Below are positions 1 to 47,482 of a DNA stretch of 64,000 nt, piece by piece. Position numbers and translations under genes: made by a program. The stretch is from Chamaelirium japonicum (Eukaryota > Streptophyta > Magnoliopsida > Liliales > Melanthiaceae). Within the stretch, counting starts at the first letter, position 1. Each line of letters begins with the position of its first letter. The notes beneath the pieces were generated by a model. That model did not search any database. It was not told the origin of the DNA and saw only the letters and a list, made by a program, of their open reading frames with translations. The stretch spans positions 90,862,111-90,926,110 of the forward strand of contig OX393549.1 in assembly GCA_947650365.1 (NCBI GenBank), written 5' to 3'.

Positions 1-50
1 AATTAAGGACCTATGGTGCCATATAGAGTTACAGACTTACAGGCTTACAG

Positions 51-52
<2 letters not shown>

Positions 53-121
<69 letters not shown>
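53..121. repeat. (GA)n microsatellite
   Basis: An almost pure GA dinucleotide tract of about 69 bp. Open frames across it encode only Arg-Glu or Leu-Ser runs and are not genes. It lies in the 5' flank of the polymerase gene, about 1.3 kb before the chosen start codon. Confidence 0.95.
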
Positions 122-126
<5 letters not shown>

Positions 127-424
127 GGGATTGGGATTTGGGGATGGAGGGCAGACTCGGCAGAGTCGACAGTCGGCACTCGGCAGACGGATGGGCCGGG
201 CGGCCTCAAGGCCGTAGAGAGAGGAGACGGTGACCGAGGGACGTCGGGGAGTCAGCCGCGCCACCGTGCCGCGCCACCGTTGCCGCAGCCGCACGGCCCG
301 CACGCAGTGGAGATGGAGATCGAGAATCCGGGAGAGCTCTCAGTTCAGGCCTTAGAGCGCCGTTCAGGATTCAGGAATTAGGAATAGGATTATAAGTTAG
401 GGCTTAGGGTTTTCTTTTAAGCTT

Positions 425-670
425 TTACTTATAGTGGTCGGGTCGGGTCGGGTCGGGTCGGGTTGTGGGTTGACCTGATCCGTTAACTAAACGGGTCAAA
501 TCGGGTCAATCGGGTCAACTGCATAAACCCAAACCCGACCCATTTATTAACCGGGTTAATCGGGTCAACCCGTTTATGACCCAAACCCGTTTAGGCCAAA
601 CCCAAACCCGCTAACTTCGGGTCGGGTTCGGGTCGGGTTGGCGGGTCGGGTCAAGAATTGCCACCCCTAC
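425..670. repeat. GGGTC-rich degenerate repeat, likely hAT-type element remnant
   Basis: The stretch begins with five or so GGGTC units, continues with alternating GGGTCAA and its complement AACCCG, and ends in GGGTCAAGAATTGCCACCCC. Plant hAT-like non-autonomous elements often have such degenerate internal sequence and an end reading GGGTGGCAATTCTTGACCC. I see no matching left end or target duplication, so the element looks truncated. Between 122 and 425 I recognise nothing apart from GC-rich sequence. Confidence 0.5.
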
Positions 671-689
671 TTCTACCCCATGTCTCTTG

Positions 690-1135
690 AACCATAGTGG
701 CCCCTCGCGGTTGTATGGTACATAGGTTGTGCTGAAATTTTTCCTGCATGGGGTTCCCGCTACCTCCAGAGGCTATCAACATGCTCTGAAATGCTGGGAA
801 CTACCACCCCTGTGTGCTTGGGGTATCAATCTCAAAGCATCAAGATAGGTTAAGGCCAAAACTGAATCACAGTTGTCCGTTACACCAGGTCCGATCAGTT
901 AATTGCACTTAGTCGTAAATATTGGCAAAAGGATGGACACTCAGTCCCAAATGAACGGCTGTGACTTTAACCCTCGTACCCTTGCTACACCATAGCTCTT
1001 GAATCGTAGTGGGCCCCACGGTTGTATGGTACTCAGAAGTGAGAATGTGCTGAAAATTCTCCCATGTGGCTTTGATCGTAGTGGGCCCCGCGGTCGTATG
1101 CTACACAGGTTGTGCTGAAAATTTTTCCAATCCTC
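690..1135 (+). repeat. Three copies of a 50-60 bp promoter-proximal repeat
   Basis: Similar blocks lie at about 690-750, 1003-1070 and 1074-1133. Each has a GGCCC-type core, then CGGTTGTATGGTAC or a close variant, and TGTGCTGAAAATTTTTCC or a close variant. They are the last repeats before the start codon of the organellar DNA polymerase. The core of copies two and three contains TGGGCC. Whether they are a mobile repeat that happens to carry TGGGCC, or working promoter units, cannot be told from sequence alone. Confidence 0.7.
1010..1087 (+). promoter_or_regulatory. Two Site II (TGGGCC) elements upstream of the DNA polymerase
   Basis: TGGGCC occurs at 1010-1015 and 1082-1087, about 370 and 300 bp before the start codon. 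TGGGCC/T (Site II) motifs are bound by TCP factors and are common in plant promoters of cell-cycle, ribosomal and organelle genes. Seen: the motifs. Inferred: their use here. Confidence 0.5.
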
Positions 1136-1227
1136 AGCCTACGTGGCAGCTAGAAGCTCCGAACAATAAGGGTCCTAAAACCCTTCCTCTTCCTCCGCGC
1201 CCCCGCCCTCCTTCTCACCACACCTCG

Positions 1228-1236
1228 TTAGGGTTT
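1228..1236 (-). promoter_or_regulatory. Telo-box (AAACCCTAA)
   Basis: TTAGGGTTT on the + strand is the complement of the plant telo-box AAACCCTAA. It lies about 150 bp before the start codon, where 5' UTR or core promoter is expected. Telo-boxes and Site II motifs are often paired in promoters active in dividing tissue, which suits a gene for organelle genome replication. Function is inferred. Confidence 0.5.
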
Positions 1237-1381
1237 AAGAAGTCAGTCGATTGAGCGGAGGAGGGGGAGTGTGTATCAAGCTCAGACCTCTATCACCGGA
1301 CTCGCATCCCTCTCAACCACCTCCACGACGGCGCCTTGTTGCGGCTGCGGCGGCGGAAGGCTGGGGAGATTCACAGCGGCC

Positions 1382-38187
<36,806 letters not shown>

Positions 38188-38684
38188 ACACAGGTTGTCG
38201 CCATCAACCATGCTGCCCGGAATTTTGGTCTGTAAATAAATCCAACACCATCGCCTCCCAAAGTGTCTCCACATCACCATCTTACGCTGCGCTGAGATAT
38301 GGAAGTAGCATCAGCGAAGGCGTGCTTTGATCTCTTTGTCAGAAAAGCCGAAGCATTCAGGATGTGAGGAACCTGATCGATCAGAAAAGTATGAGGGCAA
38401 GATACGGAAGGGTAGGAGCTGTTCAAATGGCTTTGGTTGTATGTATACTTGAAATGCAAGTTAGATGATTGCCCCCCTGTTTGTATTATTTCTGCACTCT
38501 GATCGAAAAGAGCAGGTGCTTCTTTACTAGCAGAGGAGCTTCTACCACTCCAAATGTTTATTAGTCAGCAAGTGTAGACAAGTCTGTGTGATGTTTTGCT
38601 GCCCTTGAACACAGCTTAATGGAATGTAATAGCTCAACATTTATTTGTTGGCTGTCTTTTTGGCTTTGAAAGAAACCCCTGTGG

Positions 38685-38700
<16 letters not shown>
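38188..38700 (+). other. 3' flank and probable 3' UTR of the polymerase
   Basis: AATAAA occurs at 38235-38240, 48 bp after the stop codon, and may be a polyadenylation signal. Nothing else is clear before the CT tract. Confidence 0.45.

Positions 38701-38741
<41 letters not shown>
38687..38741. repeat. (CT)n microsatellite
   Basis: About 55 bp of CT repeats, 500 bp after the polymerase stop. It is followed by a short repeat: CATAAGTGCATTTGAGTGAA and CATAGGTGCATTTGAATGAA, 30 bp apart. Confidence 0.95.
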
Positions 38742-38745
<4 letters not shown>

Positions 38746-39238
38746 GTGCATTTGAGTGAAATTTTGAAGTCATAGGTGCATTTGAATGAAATTTTAAAAA
38801 TCTATTCGAACAACGCTAGTCCCGTTGCAATACATTTACAGTTTTCATCGCAATATGAAAAATGTGCGTTCTGTATGCATCCACCGGTTAAAGTTCATAG
38901 CATGTACTATTTTTTTTTAATACCCATACTGCCCTAGTCCCTGGTTACCCTGTCGACAGTGCCATTGTCTGACTAGGGTTTTAACACGGGAAGGGGGGTG
39001 GTTGAAACGGAGGAGTTGGGAGAGATGACAGAGGGGTTGAGGGTGGTGTTGGGGGGATCCAGATGGCTGGGAGTAAGAGACTATGGGTAATTTGAGATTA
39101 TTGGAGGTGCCAATACAGAAAAGAAAAGAAACGATCGTGCCCCAAAAAAAAAAAACGGATGCCAAAGCTTAAAATGGTGGGTGCATATAGAACGCCCATA
39201 TGAAAAACTCTAGTTTTCAGCATTATCATCCTGCACGC

Positions 39239-39766
39239 TAGGGCTGTTCATTGTTCGGTTAGGTCGGTTTTGAGGGTTTATTTGCCACTGAACCAATCGT
39301 GTCAGTTTTAAGTTTAACGGAACCAACTTTGATAGATCTATTATTGAACCGACTGATCTGAAGTTAGTTCGTTTTGTTTTAAAGATGTGATCATGAACTA
39401 ATCACCTTGATTGAGATTGTTTTTTAATCCATGACCTTCCCAATTGTTCCTCATTCAAAGTTATGCCCATAACAATTAGCATTAGCTATGACATTAATTG
39501 TATATCTCAAAATTCTACACCAAATCACAATTTCGTTCATAGTATGTTGATCATCAGATTGATCAATAATAGCAAATGTTCATAGTAAACCTCTTCAGTT
39601 CAGTTCAGTGTGAAATGGTTTTTTTTTTACAAAACCGAAACAGAACCCCAAATTTTTTTACATTCCAAAACTGAACCCGGCTTGTACGTATAAAAAAAAC
39701 CGACCACTAACTGATTTTTCGGCTCAGTTTGGTTTTTTGGTCCGGTCGGTTTTTTGAACAGCCCTT
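39239..39766. mobile_element. hAT-like element, 528 bp, TAGGGCTGTTCA ends
   Basis: Ends TAGGGCTGTTCATTG and complement AAGGGCTGTTCAAAA. Flanks CTGCACGC (39231-39238) and CTGCACAC (39767-39774) agree at 7 of 8 bases. The interior has GGTTCGGTT/AACCGA words. Confidence 0.87.
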
Positions 39767-39774
39767 CTGCACAC

Positions 39775-42119
39775 ATTTGCAGTTTTCACGCAAATGTACT
39801 CAACTGCTAAGAAATACAAACATGGCCTAAGAGAGTCCTTTATCATTAAGAAATGGGTCATACATTTTTGCATCAACAATCCTTGAATATGCGAAAAAAA
39901 AGAAGAAAAAGTTATCTTTTCAGAATATGAACATCCCACAAAGAATTTTTTTTGGGAACGGAGCTTCACAAGATAGTTTCTCTGACACAGGAGGGCACAG
40001 AGAGTGGAACCCACAGATGGCAAGCTGAGTTACATATCGCATATCTCACGGGGTTATGAGCAACCATGTTGGACACTCATGGAGGATAGCAAATTGTACC
40101 TGATGATATTTGCTTCAGAATGGCACAGCAATCCCACAGAATTAGGACAGCAGACTTCCTCTCAACTTATCGGTTGGAACGCCACCACAAGTCAGCCATT
40201 TTCATACAAGGAGTGACCGAGGTTTGAATGCATCTGATTTAAACCCATTTAAGTTAATTCTATGTGTTGGTCATCCTACGACCGACTTAAACCCAAAACA
40301 AACACAAAACAGTCCGTAGCAGCCCATTATATAAATAAAAAAGATTGAGCAAACGAAGTCCGAATCTGAATCCGTATTAAGCACCCTGAAGCCATGCTCC
40401 TCCTCGACAATGTTGGTGGTGATATGTCTTTATCTGACGTCCCTGAAGTATTTGATCCCCATTAACCCTTCCTGGCTTGGAAATTTCTCCTCTGGAGAAT
40501 GGTAACTGGCGTAGTGTAGTGTTCGTACAAGTCCGGGTTGAGTCTCAGTAACTCTTCCATCATGATTGAGCTGCTCTTTGATGTCGGACGAGCTTTTAAA
40601 CTTAACAGGGAACTTCTGCTAGCCTGAGCAGGTGGAAATGACTCACTTATCTAGAATAGCCTCAATTTCATCTCTTTTCTTTGTTATAGCTGGAAGGGGA
40701 TATAACAGTAGCGCTGGTGGTGGATATGGCTCAGGTATGACAAAAGGCTCTGGTAAAGGGGCATAGATAGAAGTAGAATACTTACTAAGTCAATTAAAGT
40801 CATACTCTTTTTCGATACTAATGTTTGTGATAAAATAGAAAATTGTGCTAGCTACTAATTATACGCACGGCAGTCTCACACTAACAAGCTAAGAGTAGCC
40901 CAGGTGCCTACTTGAACATCCAGGCACCCATCTCTCCAATAACCTGTATAAGCAGTAGGTGCATATGCGGGAGGCAGAACGGGGCCTAGGCAGTCGCTTG
41001 TTTTTCCATCTTTGTTCCATTGATGTAGATCCGAGGGTTATATAGGGTCTTGAGCCCAAACGGGTTCTGGATCTAGACCAAAAGATGTAAAATTCTGCAC
41101 TTCATGCAGAAATTTCTACGTCTTCAGCAAAGGGTGCTTGAATCCTCGAGAGAAGGACTAGATCCATGTCTACAAGAGAAGAAAAGAGGAGAAGAACAAG
41201 GTAGAAGAAAAAAAAAAATTCGCCTCCAAATTCTGTTTCAGATTACAAATTTCAAACACAAGTCCACAAAACGATCTCCACAGTCTATCCCACTAACGTA
41301 TCTTAGCCCTTTACCTTGCCAACTAAGAAAGAAGGAAAAGAAAAAAGGAGAGAACAGAATCAAGAAAGGTGTTTGCGGGGGGTTGTTCATGTGTGAGCAG
41401 TACCTACCAAGTCATTAATTCACGTTCCGCTACAGATATGCATGGATGTGGTCGTAGGCACATGAACCTTGATAAACAAACGTTTGTTCGTACACAATAA
41501 ACTTAACCCTATTGCCAAAGCGAAGAAATTGAGTAAAACTGGCTATTTCGACTTATGAACAAACACTTGGGTGATAATGTTGACTGAGCTAGGCCATTAT
41601 TTATCCATCGAGTTTCCTTGCAGAGATCACAGTCAAGTTGGAGGCATAAGAGATCCAGGCTTCAGGCAATACATAGCCTGGAATATCACTGTTGGAATCT
41701 CTACTCGGTATCCTGAACATTCTTCCAATTGTGGTCAACAGGCATGTCGAACATGCACTAGCCAGATACCTATCTCCCCCCACTTGAAGCAAGTAGGTTT
41801 CAAGCTCCTTCTTTTGATGAGTCATCTAGCCAACTTGTGGAAGAATTGGAGTAGAAGATCAAACTTAATGTGAGGTTAACTGGCTACTATCACTCTTCAT
41901 GCTTTTCTATCTAAATTTTGAAGTGAAACTCGATGAGTTTCTTGCATAATGCAGATCCTCATCCCACCGTTTCATCCTGAATATCCTGACTCAATCTTCC
42001 GGTAGTGCGGAACCAAGGCATCCTACACCTCAAATATACCCACCCAAGTAGACAACTCAAAGAACCGAAAAGTGTATGGCCATAGACATGCTTCCCTACC
42101 ACAACTTGTAAACTGAAAT
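39775..42119. other. Intergenic, nothing recognised
   Basis: About 2.3 kb of AT-rich sequence. The open frames here (for example 40004-40216, 41104-41418, 41571-41873) have no recognisable motif and unbalanced composition. Parts may be old retroelement sequence. Confidence 0.5.
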
Positions 42120-42278
42120 TGTTAGATACCCTCGCACCTCACAAAACCGGCTTGTAAGGGGAGGTCCACAAGGGGTATATTAAGCGGGTGATGGGTGCCT
42201 CCCTTACCGATGTGGGACTATACCCCCTGTGGACCTCCCCTTACAAGCCGGTTTTGTGAGGTGCGAGGGTATCTAACA
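42120..42278. mobile_element. 159-bp palindromic element with TG..CA ends (TRIM or solo-LTR-like)
   Basis: Arms of about 60 bp are almost perfect complements: TGTTAGATACCCTCGCACCT on the left, AGGTGCGAGGGTATCTAACA on the right. The 5-bp flanks are GAAAT at 42115-42119 and 42279-42283. TG..CA ends and a 5-bp duplication are what LTR integrases leave. The centre contains ACCGATGTGGGACTA, a phrase I associate with TRIM elements of the Cassandra type. No 5S rRNA sequence is seen. Confidence 0.8.
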
Positions 42279-42283
42279 GAAAT

Positions 42284-44089
42284 AAAACGTTGATTAGTGC
42301 AGTCAATAAAAAGAAATGACAATGTAGAAGAACCTTCGTATATCAATCGATTTAGTATTTCTCCCCTCCTAGATATGTTGTTTGCTTGATGAACTCGACC
42401 CACTACATATGAGTTGCCCGCTTCAGTTTGGCAGTGTAAAACCTAATATTCTCTCCTTCATCAGCTTATGCAAGGAGAAGAAGCTATTGCAATTGCCTTT
42501 CCAATCCAAGTACTCTTTCGGTTTAAACTTCAAATGGAAGTGTGAAACCTCCAATCATACTCTTTTTCATCTACAAGTGGTACACCATGATGAAGTTGGG
42601 GACCACAAGGTTGGTAAGGGCCTACATATGACCTCAATGATCAAGATAGTAACCCGTTACAGGAGGAATTTAGAAAAGACCTCCTTGTCCTGCAATTTCC
42701 ACTTATGATTCCATTCACCTATTTCCATAGCCCATATTTTCTTGTCCTCCAGGCAAAAAGTCAACTATGTGCTATCTCAGAGCACTGCTACGATTCATTG
42801 ATTGCACGTCCATCATAGGATCAACTGTTTGTTGACCATATGGCTGAAAACTACTCGTTTAATGCTACAAAGTAGTACGTTGTCCAAAATATTGTATGGA
42901 ACAAAGGTCTATTTCACAATCCGTCACATGATTTTTGACACCCGAATCTGCTACGTTAGAAGAATGTAGATTAATCTACCATTTACCAAAAAAAACCCTT
43001 ACCTTTGCCATCAGTATCGATAGTTTGTTTCCATTTCTCCCTTTTCAATTAGAACATGAGTTCATCAAACCTTGCACTGATTATATCTAGCAGGTCACTG
43101 TGTTCTTTCCAAGTCTTCTCTCCATGGTGAGATAATCATGCCACTCCTCAGTTGCATGCAATGACACTCCCCCGGATGGATCGAAGGAGACTACGATACC
43201 TTCTGATGTAACAGACGTAAATCAAGGGTTACATTGGGTTAATGTGCTTAAGGACACAGGGCTTCAATCCTCGAACTAAGATAAGTGAACCAAATTAACT
43301 CTGAATTTCGTGCCAATTGAAACCACAATTTCCTCCTTTTGCCCAGGGTGCTTGCTCCTCAAACTAGTTCGCATCATCCTAGGATGTCAACAACTGGACC
43401 TCGACCATCCAGATGTCTGTCAAAATCAACTTAAGGATTTCATCCAATCTTCATCCAATCGATCATCAGGAAAAGTATTGGTTGATCATTTGTTTCCTCC
43501 TAAATATTGGATATTTCCCAACTAGAAGACCACAAAAATTATGTTAAGTAAATCTCAATATTGTTTACATCTCCTGCCATGTAGATTCCTTCTGTGTTGA
43601 AACCAAATATTGTATAATCAATAGTGTTTCTATAATCTCAATCGTGTTTCTATAATCAACTTTTGGATGAAGTCCATCATACACAAAGAAGCTGAAAAGA
43701 TAAAATTATAATGTTCAGTGTGGTCCAATATGGTCGTATATGCGACAAAAAGTTCCCGAACTGCATTTGCCTGGGTTGGTCGCATATACTTGTATGCGTT
43801 CGTACATTTCTCATATGCCATTTTTATTTTTAAATTTTTCAGAGCAATTGAATGGCATTATGTGATCATATATGCAATTTGGAAACCAAATTGTCTGAAC
43901 TGGATATGCGGTTATTGACAATATTTCATGGAAGTACATAAAAACATTTTGAATCTTCAATGCTAGCAATGTAATTCTATACCTTTTTCTATTGCGGAGA
44001 AACAACCTGGAAAATGCCTTCAGAAGAAGTAGATGTAATTATAACCTTGTGGATGCATGGTCCATACTCCATAGCTAGAATGAAAATCT
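42284..44089. other. Intergenic, nothing certain
   Basis: 1.8 kb with short open frames (42382-42708, 43310-43525) that show no domain I know. A phrase of about 14 bp, AATCGTGTTTCTAT or a close variant, is repeated at about 43618-43655. Possibly eroded retroelement sequence. Confidence 0.5.
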
Positions 44090-44098
44090 AATTCTGAC

Positions 44099-44306
44099 AC
44101 CCACCAGAGGATAGGAGAGTTGGCAAGCAACTGATGCTTTGGTAAGGAGGTTGTGTGTTCGACTCCTCCCCCACTCGATTTACCTAGGAGTGCGGTGGAA
44201 AATTCTGAGTGGGTTGAGCTTCACACTTGGAGGGATTTGTCCGAGCTCGAAGTGCGTCATTGCCCGAAAGGTTTCGGGACTCGCTGATCTCAAAAAAAAA
44301 CCCCCC
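44099..44306 (+). mobile_element. Probable tRNA-derived SINE, about 208 bp
   Basis: Flanked by AATTCTGAC at 44090-44098 and 44307-44315. A box-B-like TGTTCGACTCC lies at about 44157, with a possible box A (TTGGCAAGCAACTG) some 30 bp before it. The 3' end is CTGATCTCAAAAAAAAA followed by a C run. A 9-bp duplication, an internal Pol III-like promoter and an A-rich tail together suggest a SINE. The family is not known to me. Confidence 0.6.
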
Positions 44307-44315
44307 AATTCTGAC

Positions 44316-46063
44316 CCTCAACTTCAATTTCTATTTGGACATCCTTTTTTCACAAACATAATCAAACATGTATACACTGTGAGTTGTGGTACGGTACCCT
44401 AAGATGAAATTTCGGGACAAAATTTTGTTTAAGAGGGGTAGGATGTAATATCCTGAAGATTTTGAGAATTAAACAAGAGATAGTCTTTCTTTATTAAGTT
44501 GATTGTATACTTATGCTATGTAACCTGGTACTACTTCAAAAAAAAATCACCTTCAGCTAAAAGTTTTGGACTTTTCCTTCTTTTTGACAATTCAGGGTGT
44601 TACAGCATTCGTCCATAAATATAATAACTAAGCTGCTAATATGAATGCCATAATGATTTGTCAAACAGGTCCATGAGATTTGAGATCCTGGATTCAAAGT
44701 GCAGAAAATCACAACTAAAATCCTGACACTTCATTATCTATATTTTGTTTCATGAAGAGTGTAACTTATTGCAGCTATTGATGATACAAATATAACAAAC
44801 AACGCAGCTGAGTTAGTACACTTCCCCTCTGTCATTATCAAGAATCTCACAGAGTTCAGCTACGAGAATACTAGAAGTCTCTTTCATCAGCAAAGCGAGG
44901 AGTAGCAGTAATCTTCCTGTCTTTAAAAGAAAAAAATGTAGATGACCAATTTTCAAAAAACTCAGAGAGTACATCTATAATGTGGGTATTATACACAAAA
45001 ACTTCAACCAATGTGCCTAACTAATATAAGATTCTCCAGATGAAATACAAAAAAAAAACCCTTAAATGGTAAAAGAAACTAAACCTAAACACTTTATATA
45101 TAACTATGGTTACACCACCAATCTATCCGCCACATAATAGTCAAGCAAGCAAGTAGAAGTTATATAAATTTTAGCTACTCAAGTTCAAAAGAAAATAGAA
45201 GAGAGAAAGAGCAGCAGAAGTCTGAATACTAGGCCAATGATGGAAAGAGTGTGACTACCAGAAACTCATATACATCTTTCTCCACTCTCGAAATGACTAC
45301 AGGAGTGACATCAAGGCTAGTTTCAACTTCTTTAGAAACTACAGGCTCTGAAGGAATGATAGAAACTTATGTGGGAACTGGGAACAGGCTCGACAATTCT
45401 TGAAGGACACCTTAATCATTAACAACAGTCAGGGCATCAGTTAAAGGTATAAACAATAAACAACTACAATATGATCACTTAGTTGATTTACGCATAAAAT
45501 ATCCATAACATTGAGCATCTAGTTGTTCAAATAGTAGAAAAGACACGACAAAAATTGTTTCATTTGTACAATATTTTTCTTTGTTTGCTTTATTGATGCA
45601 GCTAATAATGATACAAGTAGTGCAAAATGTCAGCCTCAACGAAACATTTTCCCCCTTCTATCATCATCAATAATCTCAATATTTTGATTTTGAGAATATG
45701 AGAATAAGTATTACCAATGACACTTGTATCAGCAAAGCACTTAGCTAAAAATTCGATGATTACTTTACTCTTGTAAGTCTACAATTTGCAAAGAATTAAT
45801 TGATATTGGAAATGGAAGCCTGAAGTAACATCTTGATTAATTGCTTAAACCAATCATACAAACTTTCCAAACTCTCCCATTCAATTTTCTAAACCCTGTC
45901 ATCCGCTACTTCACTTATCTGCAAAGAATAGTCGGCCGGTCATTAACATGAAAGGGATACCAATTTTACTTTTGGTGGAGTTGACACCCATACCTTGCTT
46001 CATGAAATGACATGAAGGCGAAAGCGCTTGAGTCGCTCTCTCCATGTGCTTCAAATCCAAGAA
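44316..46063. other. Intergenic and 3' flank of the mTERF gene
   Basis: 1.75 kb, AT-rich, no clear gene. Two loosely similar stretches (about 44770-44890 and 45590-45740, sharing GATACAA and CAATAATCTCA-like words) may be an old duplication. Confidence 0.45.
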
Positions 46064-47248
46064 TTACAGGTCACCTCCCATGTTGCAGCCAGCAATATAC
46101 ACTTCATACAGTTCAGGAACTTCCTTCTTATGGGAGAGTACAAACTTCTCCATGAACTTCTTCGTTGGATAGGACATGATCGTTTGCAGCTTGAAGTTCC
46201 AACCGAGTAGCCCTCTCGACCTCAGAGTCTCAATGACGCGATACCGCGGAATCAACCTCTTCTCCAAACTATACATGAGAAGACTCGGATGGATGGCAAG
46301 GTAGGAGGACTTCAACCCAGCCTCTATCACCAAGAAATCTACTTTTCTCCTCATCATTTTCTCCGAAACAGATAGGAAACAAGGGGCTCTGCGGAAAGCG
46401 GAGATGAAATCCAATTCGGACCACCCCAAGCTCCTCATGAGCTCCAACTTGGCCTGGAATCTCGCGGCGCTGACCATGTGGACAGCCTGAAGAGCCCAGA
46501 GGAACATACTGGCAGTGCGAGGTATCCCCAGCCTCTCGACGAGCTCGGCATGCGCCTTCAATGAACCCGGATTTCGGATGATGAACCTGGGGTGATGCTT
46601 CAGGACCATAGAGGTTCTTTGGTCTGCAATTCCGAAATCCCGAAGCAGCTTGAGGTTCGGAAGGATCTTCTTCTGGATGCTGTAGTTGAGGAGCCATTGG
46701 TTCTTCATGAGGAATTTCATCAGGAGATCGGTGGACCCGAGGAGGCCTCTCCACAGCTCAATCTTTGGGAGTGTGGTTCTGTGGAAGTTCTGATTGAGGA
46801 CGTTGGGGCTCGACAGGACGAGGTGGGGGAGGTCCGACCGAGAGAAACCCAGGGCCAGCATAGCCCGGAATCTGGGCTCCAGGGTCTTCTCCACGTTGAA
46901 GGCGAGCCATCTGGGTTTCCAAGAGATGAGCTTTTTGATCTGGGTATCGTCGAAACCGTAGCTTCTGAAGAAACCCAGAACGGAATCGGGTTGCTGAGGC
47001 GATCCGATGCGATCGAGGAGCTTGGACGCCTCGGCCGCCTTCTCCGGTGAGAACCCACAAACGGTGACGAGGTATTCCTCCATGAAATGGGGTTTGGGAG
47101 TTGTGTTTTGGATTGCAGGCGCGGAGGAGGAGAAGGGAAGGAGGGATCTGAGGAGAGTTGGGGGGGAGAAGGGAGGGTTGAGAGTGGGTTTGATAGAAGC
47201 AAAAGAAGGATGGAAGGAAGAGAGCTTCTTGCTTAGAAGCATCAGCAT
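46064..47248 (-). CDS. mTERF family protein (mitochondrial/plastid transcription termination factor-like)
   Basis: Single-exon gene of 394 residues, the usual size for the large plant mTERF clade. mTERF proteins bind organelle DNA or RNA and affect transcription, splicing or translation. N-terminus MLMLLSKKLSSFHPSF and a Ser/Pro-rich run to about residue 50 look like a transit peptide. MEEYLVTVCGFSPEKA (from about residue 55) begins the fold, and repeated leucine- and proline-bearing units of about 30-35 residues follow: DDTQIKKLISWKPRWL, LPHLVLSSPNVL, RTSMVLKHHPRFI, DFISAFRRAPCFLSVSEKMM and IHPSLLMYSLEKRLIPRY. I chose the ATG at 47248 because the upstream open frame (to 47476) has composition unlike a coding start and includes a tandem repeat; that longer start is possible. 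No break seen. Confidence 0.9.
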   Translation of the reverse strand: MLMLLSKKLSSFHPSFASIKPTLNPPFSPPTLLRSLLPFSSSAPAIQNTTPKPHFMEEYLVTVCGFSPEKAAEASKLLDRIGSPQQPDSVLGFFRSYGFDDTQIKKLISWKPRWLAFNVEKTLEPRFRAMLALGFSRSDLPHLVLSSPNVLNQNFHRTTLPKIELWRGLLGSTDLLMKFLMKNQWLLNYSIQKKILPNLKLLRDFGIADQRTSMVLKHHPRFIIRNPGSLKAHAELVERLGIPRTASMFLWALQAVHMVSAARFQAKLELMRSLGWSELDFISAFRRAPCFLSVSEKMMRRKVDFLVIEAGLKSSYLAIHPSLLMYSLEKRLIPRYRVIETLRSRGLLGWNFKLQTIMSYPTKKFMEKFVLSHKKEVPELYEVYIAGCNMGGDL

Positions 47249-47441
47249 CGCTTCCAGCAAAGGGTCGAAGATGCAGCCAATGCGGAGGTCACGGAGGAGG
47301 CATTCAAGAAGGAGCTGAGGAGTATGGACGGCGGGCGAGCTCTGCTTGCAGTGGCGACGGTCCTGGTGAAGACGACGGAGAGCGCAGTCGGGTCGGAGGT
47401 CGCAGAGCGGGCGGTCAAAAAGGCAAAAATTTAGGGTGTTG

Positions 47442-47482
47442 CTATTTGCACCCACAGAATTACTATTTGCACCCACAGAATT
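47442..47482. repeat. 21-bp tandem repeat upstream of mTERF
   Basis: CTATTTGCACCCACAGAATT occurs at 47442-47461 and 47463-47482, framed by two copies of TTTAGGGTGTTGCTAT. It falls in the 5' flank, or in the N-terminal extension if the longer mTERF frame were used. Confidence 0.85.

Noticed and set aside
46592..47318. + strand open frames opposite the mTERF gene
   Set aside because: Antisense shadows of the - strand gene; they show no family motif.
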